DNA of 64,000 nucleotides, from NCBI RefSeq assembly GCF_932526225.1, contig NC_064039.1, forward strand, positions 1,574,001-1,638,000. The letters are read 5' to 3'. This stretch comes from Nematostella vectensis (Eukaryota; Cnidaria; Anthozoa; Actiniaria; Edwardsiidae). Positions 24,701 to 36,000 of this stretch are shown here, one piece after another. The position numbers and the translations under genes were made by a program. The stretch's first letter is position 1, and every line of letters starts with the position of its first letter. The notes under the pieces are model-generated. The model saw only the letters and a program-made list of their open reading frames with translations. It was not told the DNA's origin and did no database searches.

Positions 24701-27670
24701 TGAAGAAGATACAAGCCTTTCCTAAGAATCAACCAGTAATAATAAGAAGACTGTGAACAATCAGCTCCTACAGGTCCTCCTATCAGGTCCCCAAACCACA
24801 CACCTTGATAAGTTCCCTCACCCACACACCTAGATCAGGTCCCTCACCCACACACCTAGATCAGGTGCCCCACCTACATACCTAGATCAGGTCCCTCACC
24901 CACATATGTACCTAGATCAGGCCCCTCATCCACACAACTAGATCAGGTCCCCCCACCTAGATCAGGTGCCCTACCACAAGCACCTAAACCAGTTCCCCTA
25001 GGATTCAACTGCCTAATGTCTGCTTTCAAATATTCCTTCCATCTCAAATATCTTTATTAGTATCATACTATGGTCTATATTACATACCTAAGAGAGCTGG
25101 AATGTTGTTCCCAGACTGCAAGAAAAAACAGGTATTAGTGTCTTCATGGTGCAAAATACAAAAAGCTTGCATAAAGGTCTTACCTGGGCAAGCACAAAGT
25201 TGAACTGTGCATCAGCTTGTTCCATCTTGTCACCTTCAAGAAGGCAAAAGTATGCTCTACCCAGCAGATGGTTCTGTTACAAATAAACAAACAAAAATCA
25301 TCCATAAGTAAAAAGGAAGTTTTGCAGGCTCTGTCAGAAACAAAAAAAAAAAAAAACTTAAAAAAAAAATCACAGGAAGATAAAAGTCTAGTACATGATT
25401 CTTTCATAAACACAAAACTGTTATCTGAAAGCACATACAAATCAATCATTTTAACAATGAATAGTACAAGCAACTCACTTGGTCGTACATGATGATCTTA
25501 TCAGCCATAGTGTAGAGAGATGTGGCCTAGACAATACAGGATGGGTAAGAAATAAGGTGGATATCAAATTTGTATAAATATGTCTAGTAAGAAATCTGTC
25601 AGGAACAAGAGCAATGAAATAGCTTACTTGAGTGAAAAGCTCTTTCTTTTTCTCCTTGTTCTTCTCCTTTCTGGCTTGCTGGACATAGAATGCGGCCAGA
25701 GTGTCCAGACACACCATTTGATCTTTCTCACTGTCTCCATATTTGCGATTTGCATCTATAGCAAAATTATACAGGTCAATAATGGAAAACCAGTAATTTA
25801 TGTATTAGTATCATAGTATATATATATGACAAAGTGTCAGTGGGAATCCAGTAATGTGTGGATACCAAAGGGTCAGTGAGAACCCAGTAATGTGTGGATA
25901 CCAAAGGGTCAGTGAGAACCCAGTAATGTGCAGATACCAAAGGGTCAGTAAGGACCCAGTTATGTGTCTTAGATACCAAAGGGTCAGTGAGAACCCAGTA
26001 ATGTGTGGATAACAAAGGGTCAGTGAGAACCCAGTAATGTGTAGATACCAAAGGGTCAGTAAGGACCCAGTTATGTGTCTTAGATACCAAAGGGTCAGTG
26101 AGAACCCAGTAATGTGTGGATAACAAAGGGTCAGTGAGAACCCAGTAATGTGTAGATACCAAAGGGTCAGTGAGAACCCAGTAATGTGTAGATACCAAAG
26201 GGTCAGTAAGAACCCAGTAATGCGTAGATACCAAAGGGTTAGAGAGAACCAAGTAATGTGTAGATACCAAAGGGTTAGAGAGAACCCAGTAATGTGTGGA
26301 TATCAAAGGGTTAGTTGCAAGTGTCAGTTGTATGCTCTTTAGTATTTTATATTTGATTATGAATTTCATGTTCTTTTTCATTTTTATTTACCCCTATCAT
26401 AAATGTATTTGCTTACCAGTCCTTGCAGACTCCAATATTCTGATAAAGTCCTCTGTTTTCCCTTGCTTGTAGTATTGCAGCTGTATCAAAAGGCAGTGCC
26501 ATAATGTATAAATACTACCACAATCCATAGTTAGAAGATGGGACTGGTTTGGCAATGCGGTGAACTTCAAAGGGACATGTTATCGTTCTCTTATTTCCGA
26601 GTTATCTAACCATAGTGGTGCACAAGGTGAGCTTACAGAAAAAGAGATTATATGGAGTAAACAATGAGTAATTGTTATTTGCATCAATACCACACTTCAA
26701 TCTTTAGAAAAATCTTCAGTATTGATACAGACTCGTATAAACCCTATTATAAATGCCTTAGAAGCTCACCAAGTTTGTGTGATAGAGCTCTACTCACTAT
26801 AGAATTTAAGCCCCGCTCGGCACTTTAAAAAATATACATGGCTGTATAAATCTTCCTAGGACTGTAGAGCTTGGGATAAAATGGCAATAAAGCATGCGAA
26901 GTGATAAAGACAGAGATTAAAATAAAATTTATAAGTTTCAAATAAATTAATTAACGATTTGTGCCCGAAAACATGTATTAATAAATCTCATCCATATGTT
27001 TTTTTGTGTTTTCACGTGATAGGTTGGTTCAAAATCCGAGAGTGCCTATTGTTTATGTCCTTTGGAGTTCGCCAGGTTTCCTAAGTATCTCCCTTTACTA
27101 ACTATGCACAATCTAAATAACTACGGTAAAAGAGCTTCCAAAAGAAGAAATAAAACCAACAAAGCAATACACAAAGTCAATCTTAAAGAAACATTATAAG
27201 TGACAAATCAAATACCACGTAATGGCGGAAGTCTAGTTTACCCAAGGCGACGAACTGATACTGATACAACAAAACCAAGCAATAGAACTGTTGTCACCAC
27301 GTGAGACAATAAACAAATCTATCTCTTGGCGCAATGGCCACAATCTCTCCACTTTTCTCTGTTGTCAAACTTAAATACAGTATCATCTTTTTCATAGTAC
27401 TCAAACAGATCTCATAGTTCTCTAGCTATAAAATGGTTAAGTCAGCACGATGAACTCACAGCGAGCGTGTTCCAAATATTCAGCCTGACATCTTCTTGCT
27501 TTAGGATGCTAAGTAGTTCTTCCCCGTCTGGTAATTGATCGAACTGGAGCTCTATCACCTAGCAGAAACACACAAACATTGGTTACCACACTGAAAATAA
27601 TAGTAGTACTAGTAACAAGGGCCCTTACTTCATCTGTGTCACGAAGTGGAATCTCGATGGACGTCGCCAT
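15732..27670 (-). CDS. CTR9: CTR9, Paf1 complex TPR scaffold (28 exons)
   Basis: CTR9 is the tetratricopeptide scaffold of the nuclear Paf1 complex, which rides on elongating RNA polymerase II and promotes H2B ubiquitination and H3K4/K36 methylation. Exons in transcription order: 27629-27670, 27460-27558, 26417-26480, 25628-25755, 25479-25526, 25184-25273, 25088-25115, 24632-24721, 24449-24509, 24275-24362, 24089-24196, 23624-23851, 22325-22441, 21994-22212, 21675-21858, 21341-21429, 20663-20936, 20177-20232, 19776-19985, 19348-19493, 19181-19252, 18414-18549, 18156-18299, 17161-17279, 17000-17050, 16607-16783, 16053-16385, 15732-15753. Total 3423 nt, 1140 residues (human 1173), with all phases consistent. 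Landmarks: N-terminal [19 protein letters not shown] helices such as [39 protein letters not shown] and [17 protein letters not shown]; a charged helix rich in R, E and Q (exons 22-23); then Lys-rich and Ser/Asp/Glu-rich tails ending SSSESDEE. If the last intron is retained, the frame stops at 16049-16051 instead. Confidence 0.95.
16442..16640. repeat. Two-copy tandem duplication across the CTR9 exon 26 donor
   Basis: Copies at about 16442-16538 and 16539-16640 share gtcagnggttatganaccac, cgcaccttaca, and acttacacatc followed by gagtttgtcg. Read on the minus strand, each copy holds the last ~26 nt of exon 26 and a consensus GTAAGT donor (true donor 16601-16606; duplicate donor 16499-16504). 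The second donor therefore lies inside intron 26. Confidence 0.85.
17421..17444. repeat. Poly-C tract (24 bp)
   Basis: Uninterrupted C homopolymer in a CTR9 intron (G-run in the CTR9 transcript). Confidence 0.9.
18618..19090. repeat. CAA-rich tandem repeats in CTR9 intron 21
   Basis: Diverged units of gtcaacaacaacaa plus gagtcagtcacaaa. Within the array there is a higher-order unit of about 65 bp (caataGCGTGTCAGTCACAA followed by agaacaatggtgtgtcagtt), repeated four times near 18850-19080. Intronic and non-coding. Confidence 0.85.
20320..20573. mobile_element. TTAA-flanked MITE with 25-bp perfect inverted repeats
   Basis: The body 20324-20569 (246 bp) has terminal inverted repeats 20324-20348 and 20545-20569, identical over 25 bp and beginning AGCCGCATTGTCACCAGTTT. 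TTAA stands on both sides (20320-20323 and 20570-20573), the target duplication used by piggyBac- and Kolobok-type DNA transposons. There is no coding capacity. It lies in CTR9 intron 17. Perfect repeats suggest a young or recently active family. Confidence 0.85.
22740..23020. repeat. 64-bp tandem repeat, about 4 copies
   Basis: The unit starts gggtccaagcctcactctgc and continues through ccttgctatataggtcccag to gaatgctgcctat. Copies are nearly identical. Lies in CTR9 intron 12, beside the MITE at 23064. Confidence 0.9.
23064..23613. mobile_element. 538-bp MITE with CAGGGCTTCT ends beside a CTR9 donor
   Basis: The body 23070-23607 begins CAGGGCTTCTGGAATTATGC and ends with its near reverse complement; the 21-bp terminal repeats differ at 2 positions. 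TTATTA flanks both sides (23064-23069 and 23608-23613), so the target duplication is TTATTA or TTA. Internally, gcgtaattt motifs recur many times in both halves. No transposase frame. The right end is only 10 bp from the CTR9 exon 12 donor (23618-23623). Superfamily undetermined: a TTA duplication would suit PIF/Harbinger. Confidence 0.8.
24780..24995. repeat. Degenerate ~26-bp tandem repeat in a CTR9 intron
   Basis: About seven imperfect copies of cacacacctagatcaggtcc plus cctcac, in intron 7. Confidence 0.8.
25826..26318. repeat. 36-bp minisatellite, about 13 copies
   Basis: The unit is gataccaaagggtcagtgag followed by aacccagtaatgtgtg. Since 36 is divisible by 3, the minus strand reads as an open 12-residue repeat ([12 protein letters not shown]) of about 160 residues within CTR9 intron 3. 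The frame is explained by the period; I see no sign that it is translated. Confidence 0.9.
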
Positions 27671-27931
27671 TTTGGACGGGCAGGCTCAGCACCTTCGCAA
27701 GCATTCAGCGGTTGCGTCGTCACATACAGCACAGGTAACCCGTACAAAACAAATCAAGTCTTTTAGGGAAATATACTTTTGAAATCTTACTTATAATTTG
27801 GTGAGTAATAGATATGTTTTTTTTTTAACTTTCTTCCTCACGTATTTTACCTTCTTCCTATTTTTATCTCCTTACCTTCTTTTGACTTTGGTTTTTAACT
27901 GTCGAGTAAGACTGGTGACAAGTACAGCAAA
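27671..27931. promoter_or_regulatory. Bidirectional promoter region, CTR9 / TSFM
   Basis: Divergent start codons are 261 bp apart. The TSFM start context CAAAATGGCGGC and the CTR9 start context AAAATGGCGA resemble YY1/TISU motifs, which are known at starts of housekeeping and mitochondrial genes with short 5' UTRs. No TATA box is evident. Confidence 0.55.
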
Positions 27932-30900
27932 ATGGCGGCGATTGCAAGGATCCATCACACTCTACGATATCCAGCCGTATTCCGCCGTCAGTTAACTACT
28001 CTATACAACCTATCCAACAGATCACTTCAAAGAACTACTAGCAATCGCAGTGATGGTAAGCCTTTTCGTAGAAAATAGCAAAATAGTTTCAGAAATTGTA
28101 TAATCTTTCAACGTGTGACGTCATTTGGTGTGTTGCGTCCTTCCTTATTCCATTTTTTTTTACAAGGGGGTATTTTATTTGTAGTTGCTAAGCATAGACA
28201 TAGATATAACAATAATTAGTTTTGAGTACTGGTTAAACCTTTATGCTTAATCCCAAAGCTGTACATTAGTTAATTACCTTTCTCAGTATGATAAACTGTT
28301 CAACCCCCCACCCCACCCCCCACTAATCCTGGGTACACGCCTGGCTTTGCCAATAGTCACTTTTCACAGCTCAAGGTTATCAATTCACCCCCCACTTGTC
28401 AATATGTCTTCTATTTTTCTTTATGTATACATTTTTACTTGTTACCAGCCTGTTTCATGCACTTTTAGCCAAAAAGCACTACCAAAGGCCACAGGCAAGG
28501 GGGCACTATATACACTTGAATTGAAGCAAATACCAACAAATTATATATCATTTTAAAGCTTAATAATTGCACTTTCCTTTTATAATAGTCGCTTTCTTAC
28601 GCCATTAATTTAAAGTGTTTTTTTTTTTGTGGGTCTGAAGTGCGAAATCGACCTCTTTTAAACATGCAAATTATTTATCCCCACCAAAAGTGCGTAGACT
28701 CCCAGGATCTGCTTTTTAGTTTTCGTCACCTAATAAACTAACAGACCATGCCTGGTTTTTTTACGCTTTTGAATAATCATAGGTCAAAGCTAGGAGTTAA
28801 AAACTTTTGCGACTTCCTCCACAACGCACTAAATGAATCTGTAGCAAAAATAGCAATTGATTATCTGAAACACAATACCACAGATCAAATTCTAGACTAT
28901 GAGGTTGGCTAATGTTGCAGGAATCGGACAGTTAGAAGTGAACCTTTAATTCACATATTTAGACCAGGTTGGGGTAAAATTTGATTGCAAGATATCAGAG
29001 TTTGAAGTTGTGTTAAAATTTGAATCAGCGTGATAGTAATGACAGACAAAGAGGAAATAAAGCCGCTTATAGCATCCAATGACACTGCATGCTCCAGGCA
29101 AAGTGGGAGGACCCCTAGGCGCTCATATATCAAAGCACTAGTCATGAAAGCCAAGCAAGATGGCAAGATCCAAGCGTTTTTGCAAAGAAAAAAAAACGTG
29201 AGGAAACAAAAAAAAACCAAGGCGTGCAGGAAATGACCTAAGAAAGTAAAACATTGTATTCTGTATGATCGCTTGTATTGGTCTTTGCTTGTCTTCTGTG
29301 TGATTGCTTGTATCGCTAGCTTCGCTTGTCTTCTGTATGATCGCTTGTATTGTTAGCTTTGCTTGTCTTCTGTGTGATTGCTTGTATTGGTAGCTTTGCT
29401 TGTCTTCTGTTTGATCGCTTGTATTGGTAGCTTTGCTTGTCTTCTGTTTGATCGCTTGTATTTGTAGCTTCGCTTGTCCTCTGTATGATCGCTTGTATTG
29501 GTAGCTTTGCTTGTCTTCTGTGTGATTGCTTGTATTCATGGTAGCTTCGCTTGTCTTCTGTATGATCGCTTGTATTGGTAGCTTTGCTTGTCTTCTGTAT
29601 GATCGCTTGTATTGGTAGCTTTGCTTGTCTTCTGTTTGATCGCTTGTATTGGTAGCTTTGCTTGTCTTCTGTGTGATTGCTTGTATTGGTAGCTTCGCTT
29701 GTCTTCTGTGTGATCGCTTGTATTGGTAGCTTTGCTTGTCTTCTGTATGATCGCTGGTATTGGTAGCTTCGCTTGTCTTCTGTGTGATCGCTTGTATTGT
29801 TAGCTTCGCTTGTCCTCTGTATGATCGCTTGTATTGGTAGCTTTGCTTGTCTTCTGTGTGATTGCTTGTATTGGTAGCTTCGCTTGTCTTCTGTATGATC
29901 GCTTGTATTGGTAGCTTTGCTTGTCTTCTGTGTGATTGCTTGTATTCATGGTAGCTTTGCTTGTCTTCTGTATGATTGCTTGTATTGGTAGCTTTGCTTG
30001 TCTTCTGTGTGATTGCTTGTATTGGTAGCTTCGCTTGTCTTCTGTGTGATCGCTTGTATTGGTAGCTTTGCTTGTCTTCTGTATGATCGCTTGTATTGGT
30101 AGCTTTGCTTGTCTTCTGTGTGATCGCTTGTATTGGTAGCTTTGCTTGTCTTCTGTGTGATCGCTTGTATTGGTAGCTTCGCTTGTCTTCTGTGTGATTG
30201 CTGGTATTGGTAGCTTCGCTTGTCTTCTGTGTGATTGCTTGTATTGGTAGCTTCGCTTGTCTTCTGTATGATCGCTTGTATTGGTAGCTTCGCTTGTCTT
30301 CTGTGTGATCGCTTGTATTGGTAGCTTCGCTTGTTGAAGGTTGTTGTTGGTCGTACCACGAGCCCTTGTCACTTTCAGCGAGGCGAATTCGTTCATGTAC
30401 GCAAGACTTTTTGGGAATTTCCCTCTGTTTTGGGATTTTTGCCTTGCTTAGCCTTGTTTGCTTAGCTGGCTTTTTCTTAAACTTTGGCATAGCTTACAAC
30501 TTTGTGGAATTGAATTTGAACGCTGGAAAAGAAAAAATTCAGAAGAATATCCAAGAAACATGAAAAGAATGTCGATGATAATACTGACGGGTGCGTATGT
30601 AAAGCCGTAAAACTAAGTTGCCCGGATGTTGATTTCTGGACCTGGAGCTAAGTAAACAAGATTATGGGATTATTGACGCCTTTAAGAATAAGGTAACACT
30701 CGTTTGAATTTTTTTTTAATATCAAGCGGAGTATTTAAGAGTTTGATTTTTTTTCGCTGAGATCTAGAATATATCTATTGTCACCAAATGAGATACTAAA
30801 AAAATTTCACCCGAATTAAGCATTTTGGGTCTACGGTTTTGTTAACAATATTTTCCTTTCCCTCATAATTTCTAGACAGTTAGCTGATTCTATTTTTCTG

Positions 30901-32331
30901 TTTCAGTTTCTCTAACACATGTAAGAGAATCATCCAGTTCCCAGGATGGAGAGGTCAAGATGGACAAATCATTACTTGGAAAACTTCGTAAAGAAACAGG
31001 TTTTGGATTTTCTAAGTGTCGGGAAGCCTTGGTACTGACAAGGAATGATTACGCTGCGGCAGAGGCATGGTTGCATGAGCAAGCAGAGAAAGAGGGCTGG
31101 CAGAAAGCCAATAAACTGCAGGGTCGCTCAGCAACAGAGGGCCTAATTGGAGTGATAGTCAACCACAGTGACATGAACTTGGGGGCAATGGTGGAGGTGG
31201 GTTGATACAGTGGAGCTGGTTATCAGGCTTAAAAGACAGTACCATAGCAGGCCTTAAAATATTGGGCAATTAATAGTGGGGGGGGGAGGGCGGCAGGAAA
31301 CAGAAACATTAAGGGACACAGCCACACCCCTTCTGGTCATTTCCTTATATATTTTTTTAAATATTGGACACGTGCCCCACCTTCTGCTACGACCCTGAAA
31401 GGTCAATGTTATACAGTCAAATCCTCAAACTGCCGACACACTTGATACTTGTTATTGATAGTGTAACTCAGGCAGGGGGTAGTAACTCCGGGGGTGGGCT
31501 TTGTTTGTTTTGCTGTGAAGTAGCCAGTTCCTCTGAGGGATTGAAGGAACAACGATGAAAGCAATTTCATTATTGTCAATGAAATTTGGGTCTTGGTTTT
31601 GTGTGTATTAGTAAGGCTGTGTGTCTCAAGTTGGCAGGAAATAAAATGCAGACTGGCAATAGCATTTCAATAAATTTTTTTTTACACTATAGGTAAATTG
31701 TGAGACCGACTTTGTGGCAAGAAATGAGAACTTTGTTGACTTGGTCAACACTGTAACAAGTACAACTCTGGCATACCGGCGAGGCATAATCCAGCGCAAT
31801 CAAAAGTTGAATATGTTTGGTGATCAAGTGACGCATCTCAGGGAATTCATCCTAACACATGAACTAAGTAATCTCAGAGTGGAACACAACAATCCCGACT
31901 CCATGCTTTTATCTGACATGGTAGCCAAGGTGATAGGCAAGCTAGGCGAGAATATCAAACTAGGTAAAGCTATAACCATCACGACTGACTCGGATAATGT
32001 CATTGGTAGCTATGTCCATGGTCCGTATGTCACTAAGGTCCATCAGTGTTCCTTTGGCAAGTATGGAGCCATGGTTGCGGTGAAGCCAATCAAGAAGGGA
32101 ATAGACACTAGCTCACTCGCGTTACTAGCTAACAAACTAGCACAGCATGTGGTGGGAATGAACCCCAAGGTTATAGGTCAGGGGGGTGAAGCTGATGAGA
32201 AGGGAGGGGAGAGTGAGGCATTACTAGATCAGGAATATCTCCTGGATGGGTCTCTGACAGTAGGGCAGTTTACCGAGAAGGAAGGGGTGCAGGTCGTGGA
32301 TTTTGTCAGGTATGAATGTGGTGCGAAGTGA
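27932..32331 (+). CDS. TSFM: Elongation factor Ts, mitochondrial (3 exons)
   Basis: EF-Ts recycles EF-Tu from its GDP to its GTP form during mitochondrial translation. Exons 27932-28055, 30907-31196 and 31693-32331 total 1053 nt, 350 residues (human 325-346). Exon 1 encodes an Arg-rich, acid-poor N terminus, consistent with a mitochondrial presequence. Exon 2 holds the UBA-like EF-Tu-binding domain (LLGKLRKETGFGFSKCREAL, then AAEAWLHEQAEKEGWQKA and LQGRSATEGLIG). The exon 2/3 junction falls in the family signature VEVNCETDFVARNENF. Exon 3 carries the core dimerisation-type domain (GENIKLGKAITI, GKYGAMVAVKP, LANKLAQHVVGMNP, LLDQEYLLDGSLTVGQF, VVDFVRYECG). Phases agree at both junctions. Intron 1 (2.85 kb) holds a 37-bp minisatellite. 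Confidence 0.95.
28748..28912 (+). CDS. Short unassigned ORF inside TSFM intron 1
   Basis: A 54-codon frame starts MPGFFTLLNN and ends HNTTDQILDYEVG. The composition looks protein-like (mixed, amphipathic DYLKHN helix) rather than repeat-derived. I recognise no family. It could be a relic of a transposon gene or chance. No splice partner was found. Confidence 0.15.
   Translation: MPGFFTLLNNHRSKLGVKNFCDFLHNALNESVAKIAIDYLKHNTTDQILDYEVG
29138..30490 (-). other. Antisense open frame over the 37-bp array (451 codons)
   Basis: An ATG at 30490 opens a frame with about 50 non-repetitive, Lys/Arg-rich residues (MPKFKKKPAKQTRLSKAKIP...). It then crosses the whole minisatellite as a 37-residue repeat (KLPIQAITQKTSEATNTS then NHTEDKRSYQYKRSYRRQA) and leaves into a unique tail rich in F and L. 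The repeat lacks stops in all three frames on this strand, so openness is expected once a frame enters it. The unique N terminus is the only hint of a real gene. Probably not coding. Confidence 0.2.
29255..30335. repeat. 37-bp minisatellite, about 29 copies, TSFM intron 1
   Basis: The unit is gtattggtagctttgcttgt followed by cttctgtgtgatcgctt. Variation is limited (cttcg/cttTg, gtgtg/gtatg/gttTg, gatcg/gattg). Two copies carry a 2-nt insertion (gtattcatggtag). Confidence 0.93.
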
Positions 32332-32429
32332 GGTGGGAATGTTGGATAAAGATAATTCTTGTATTTTGCACTGTGGATTGCCAGTAAAGTATGTGTTGGA
32401 AATGTTTAATGGAAGTATCCATTTATGGC

Positions 32430-32435
32430 AATAAA
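32430..32435 (+). terminator. Poly(A) signal of TSFM
   Basis: AATAAA 99 bp beyond the TSFM stop codon. Confidence 0.6.
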
Positions 32436-33027
32436 CAGATGAGCTTATATGGTATTTTATTTTATTGATACAGATATGAGAAATTTTGTTGAATGTAACC
32501 AATGTCCTCTCATTTATTTTAAATTTTTGTCTGTTTGTCCGTCAGTCGGTTAATCTAACTAAATGCTGATGTGCGCAAAAAACATAACTGTTTATTATTT
32601 TTATTAATATTTATACTGTTTACTTGCTGAATTTTAGTGAATACTCGCGTCGCAATCACAACATGACCATTAATTCCCCCAAAATCGTTCTATTTATAGT
32701 GCTATTACGAGTCAGGTACATGTCCTCTCCTAGTGATATATAGTAACCAGCCAGCCGTCCACTAGACACACCTGAATTATAAATTGACATCAAAGGCACG
32801 AAGAGCAATCAGAGGCACACGTTTTCCGAATGTATGCTTAATTAGGTGTGGATGTCTTATGTGACGAAATGTCACACTAGCTTCACATCCGAGGTCAACT
32901 GACGTGAGACGATGAGTTTCCAATACTGTTTACAAGCACAGCTCATCTGACAACTCTCAGAAGGACCCAACTGTGCAGTTAGGACGAGCATCTAAAGAAT
33001 GACGAGAAGTAAGAGTCTACGAGCGCC
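32436..33027. other. Intergenic spacer and likely kinesin promoter / 5' UTR
   Basis: DNA between the TSFM 3' end and the first kinesin coding exon, both on the plus strand. No TATA box or recognised element is evident; a promoter here is inferred from position only. Confidence 0.4.
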
Positions 33028-36000
33028 ATGAAGCGACGGAAAGGCAAGAAAGCCCAAGGTAAAAAGAAATCTCTCTGCCACTGTAACATCTTGTTGGTAT
33101 TACCGATAACGAATTCTCACGAATTTGGACAATAGTTTAAATACAATAATAATAAATAACGGCGAAGTAAAATAAAATATATGTTTGGTTAACATGTTAA
33201 ACCCAAGTTTACTTCTAATAAGTTATCTCAAAATGACTTTTAAGAGCGGTAAGTAAGATGGAGGTGATAAGTCGTAATTGAATTTATGTATTCAATGAAG
33301 GCGTTTGCATTCCAATTAGGTGTTCTCTGCTATGGTTAGCGTTTGTTAATCTATACCTTCAAGAGAGGATCATAAAATAAGTGAATGTGTTATCGATGAT
33401 GTAGTAAAGTTTACATGAATGCGTAATAGTATCTATCTGAAAAAGTATCCCGCAAAATGCGCACTGTGTATTACCAGTGCTCGAAGACAAGTAAACACTT
33501 CAAGGATTCAGTCTACAGCATTATTTGCCTTGTTAAGAGCTTGAAAAATAGCCGAAGATACGCGAAGTATAAAAGAGCAAAATACGACACTGTGTAACCA
33601 GCGTGGGTAACTGATGTGTACAATGGGTAACTCCTCTGGAGAACTCCTCCACGGTTCAAGGGGTTTGCACTTCTCGCGAGCTTTAAGTGTGGTCTCTCTC
33701 CCCTTCCCACGTGTAGGTAATCCAACCCTTCATAACTGAAATGTCAACATGTTTCTCTAAAATCTTTGCATACTTAAGAGAATCCAGTTTGTTTTGGGTG
33801 TTCTTTGAATGCATATTTGATTGTATTTACACAAACCCAACATTTCAAGTATCCCGCAATGCATCATGGACCTTTACGGTGCTTCTGGGACATTTTTTTA
33901 TGCAAAGCTTTTGTTCTGAGTGACAGAGCACCAATAAGTGTAGGACGGTAGCAGTGGTAATTTGATACCCATGGAGCACTCTGGATAACAGCACTTGATC
34001 CAAGAGTGCAACCTTATCTGCTTATTTTTAAATAATTTTAAAAAATGGATTTATGCAGACACACGGACGATGAAAAGGTTAAGACATGCTTTTAGGTTTT
34101 TCCAACTTTGAATATAGACTGTTTGCTGGCGAAAAAATGTTTGATCTGTGCCAAAACCTGAAGCATACCATGCTGTTTGAATTTCTTATTATTTACCATC
34201 ATAAATATTTGAGCGTAGAATAGCGATAAACACTGTTCAGGGCAATCCGCCGTGCAAGGGCAACCTCCGAACTCAGTAATTGGTCTATCCAGGAACAACA
34301 CGAATGCGGCGGTTCAACTCACCACTGAACCACCGAACTCAGTAATTGGTCTATCCAGGAACAACACGAATGCGGCGGTTCAACTCCGCATATCCCTGCT
34401 CTTCTGGGCTTAAAACTTTTGACCGAAGAGAATGATACATAATTGTTTTTTTTTTTTTTTTTTGGTGAAAGAAAAGACTTGTGTGCTGATTCTTTCGCCA
34501 CATGCGACACGCTATTTAAGAATAAGAACATCATGATTCAGCGAAGTCTCAAAATTTGCAAAGGTAACATTACCTCTACACATTAGAGGCTATCAATTTT
34601 AATCGAACCTTCACAGATCTTTACCCCGTTGACTAAAGGTTCTTAAGACTCGGAAAATGCCTTATAGATCTTAATGTTTGGTTCTGAAGAAATTCAAATG
34701 GATGGTGACGAGTTCGGTCTAAACGCTCTGTATGATATTCATAACGACACCTCGTGGCTAGTTTGCCTCATATAGCTAATTGATCGATTTTTATCAAGAC
34801 ATGGAAATACCAAAGATTATAGTACGTCTAATTTGCATACGCCCTACAACCGGAAATTGCTTTAGGAGAAATCAATTCAAGCTTTAACAATCCGTGTTGT
34901 TGCGTTATCGAGTTTGTGGGAAAACAAATGAAAGACGTTTTGTCTCTTGCGTTCCGCGATTTTACTATAAGGTGTATGCTCTCTACTATGTATGTCGATC
35001 ATATACAGAGCATGTTTATATTTCTCTTTCAGCCACATGTATAACGTCTCTCGTGTATAACGTCTCTCCTGTATAACGTCTCTCATGTATAACGTCTCTC
35101 ATGTATAACGTCTCTCGTGTATAACGTCTCTCGTGTATAACGTCTCTCATGTATAACGTCTCTCATGTATAACGTTTCTGATGTATAACGTCTCTCGTGT
35201 ATAACGTCTCTCGTGTATAACGTCTCTCGTGTATAACGTCTCTCGTGTATAACGTCTCTTATGTATAACGTCTCTTATGTATAACGTCTCTTATGTATAA
35301 CGTCTCTTATGTATAACGTCTCTTATGTATAACGTCTCTTATGTATAAAATCTTTTTTTTCACAGAACGCGAGGCTGCGCTCACCCCCGGGCGCGTACAA
35401 GTCTTTGTACGGATTCGTCCTTGTAACGTAAAGGATGTCAGGGGGGACACAGGCAAGGGCGCGGTGCTGCCCGCCATACCTGATAGAAATAAGGTAGGTT
35501 AGGGGGAGGGGGGTGTGAGTTCAAGGGCGCGGTGCTTCCCGCCATACCTGATAGAAATAAGGTAGGTTAAGGGGAAGGGGGTGTGAGTTCAAGGGCGCGG
35601 TGCTTCCCGCCATACCTGATAGAAATAAGGTAGGTTAGGGGGAGGGGGGTGTGAGTTCAAGGGCGAAGTGCTTCCCGCCATACCTGATAGAAATAAGGTA
35701 GGTTAAGGGGAAGGGGGTGTGAGTTCAAGGGCGCGGTGCTTCCCGCCATACCTGATAGAAATAAGGTAGGTTAGGGGGAGGGGGTGTGAGTTCAAGGGCA
35801 CGGTGCTGCCCGCCATACCTGATAGAAATAAGGTAGGTTAAGGGGAAGGGGGTGTGAGTTCAAGGGCGCGGTGCTTCCCGCCATACCTGATAGAAATAAG
35901 GTAGGTTAGGGGGAGGGGGGTGTGAGTTCAAGGGCGCGGTGCTGCCCGCCATACCTGATAGAAATAAGGTAGGTAAGGGGAAGGGGGTGTGAGTTCAAGG

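Noticed and set aside
25776-26381. 201-codon minus frame [12 protein letters not shown] repeats
   Set aside because: Open only because the intronic unit is 36 bp; it overlaps CTR9 intron 3 and has no independent gene features.
34255-34390. tRNA-like GGTTCAACTC segment
   Set aside because: There is a B-box-like word only; no cloverleaf, anticodon stem or A box can be drawn, and it is just a direct duplication.
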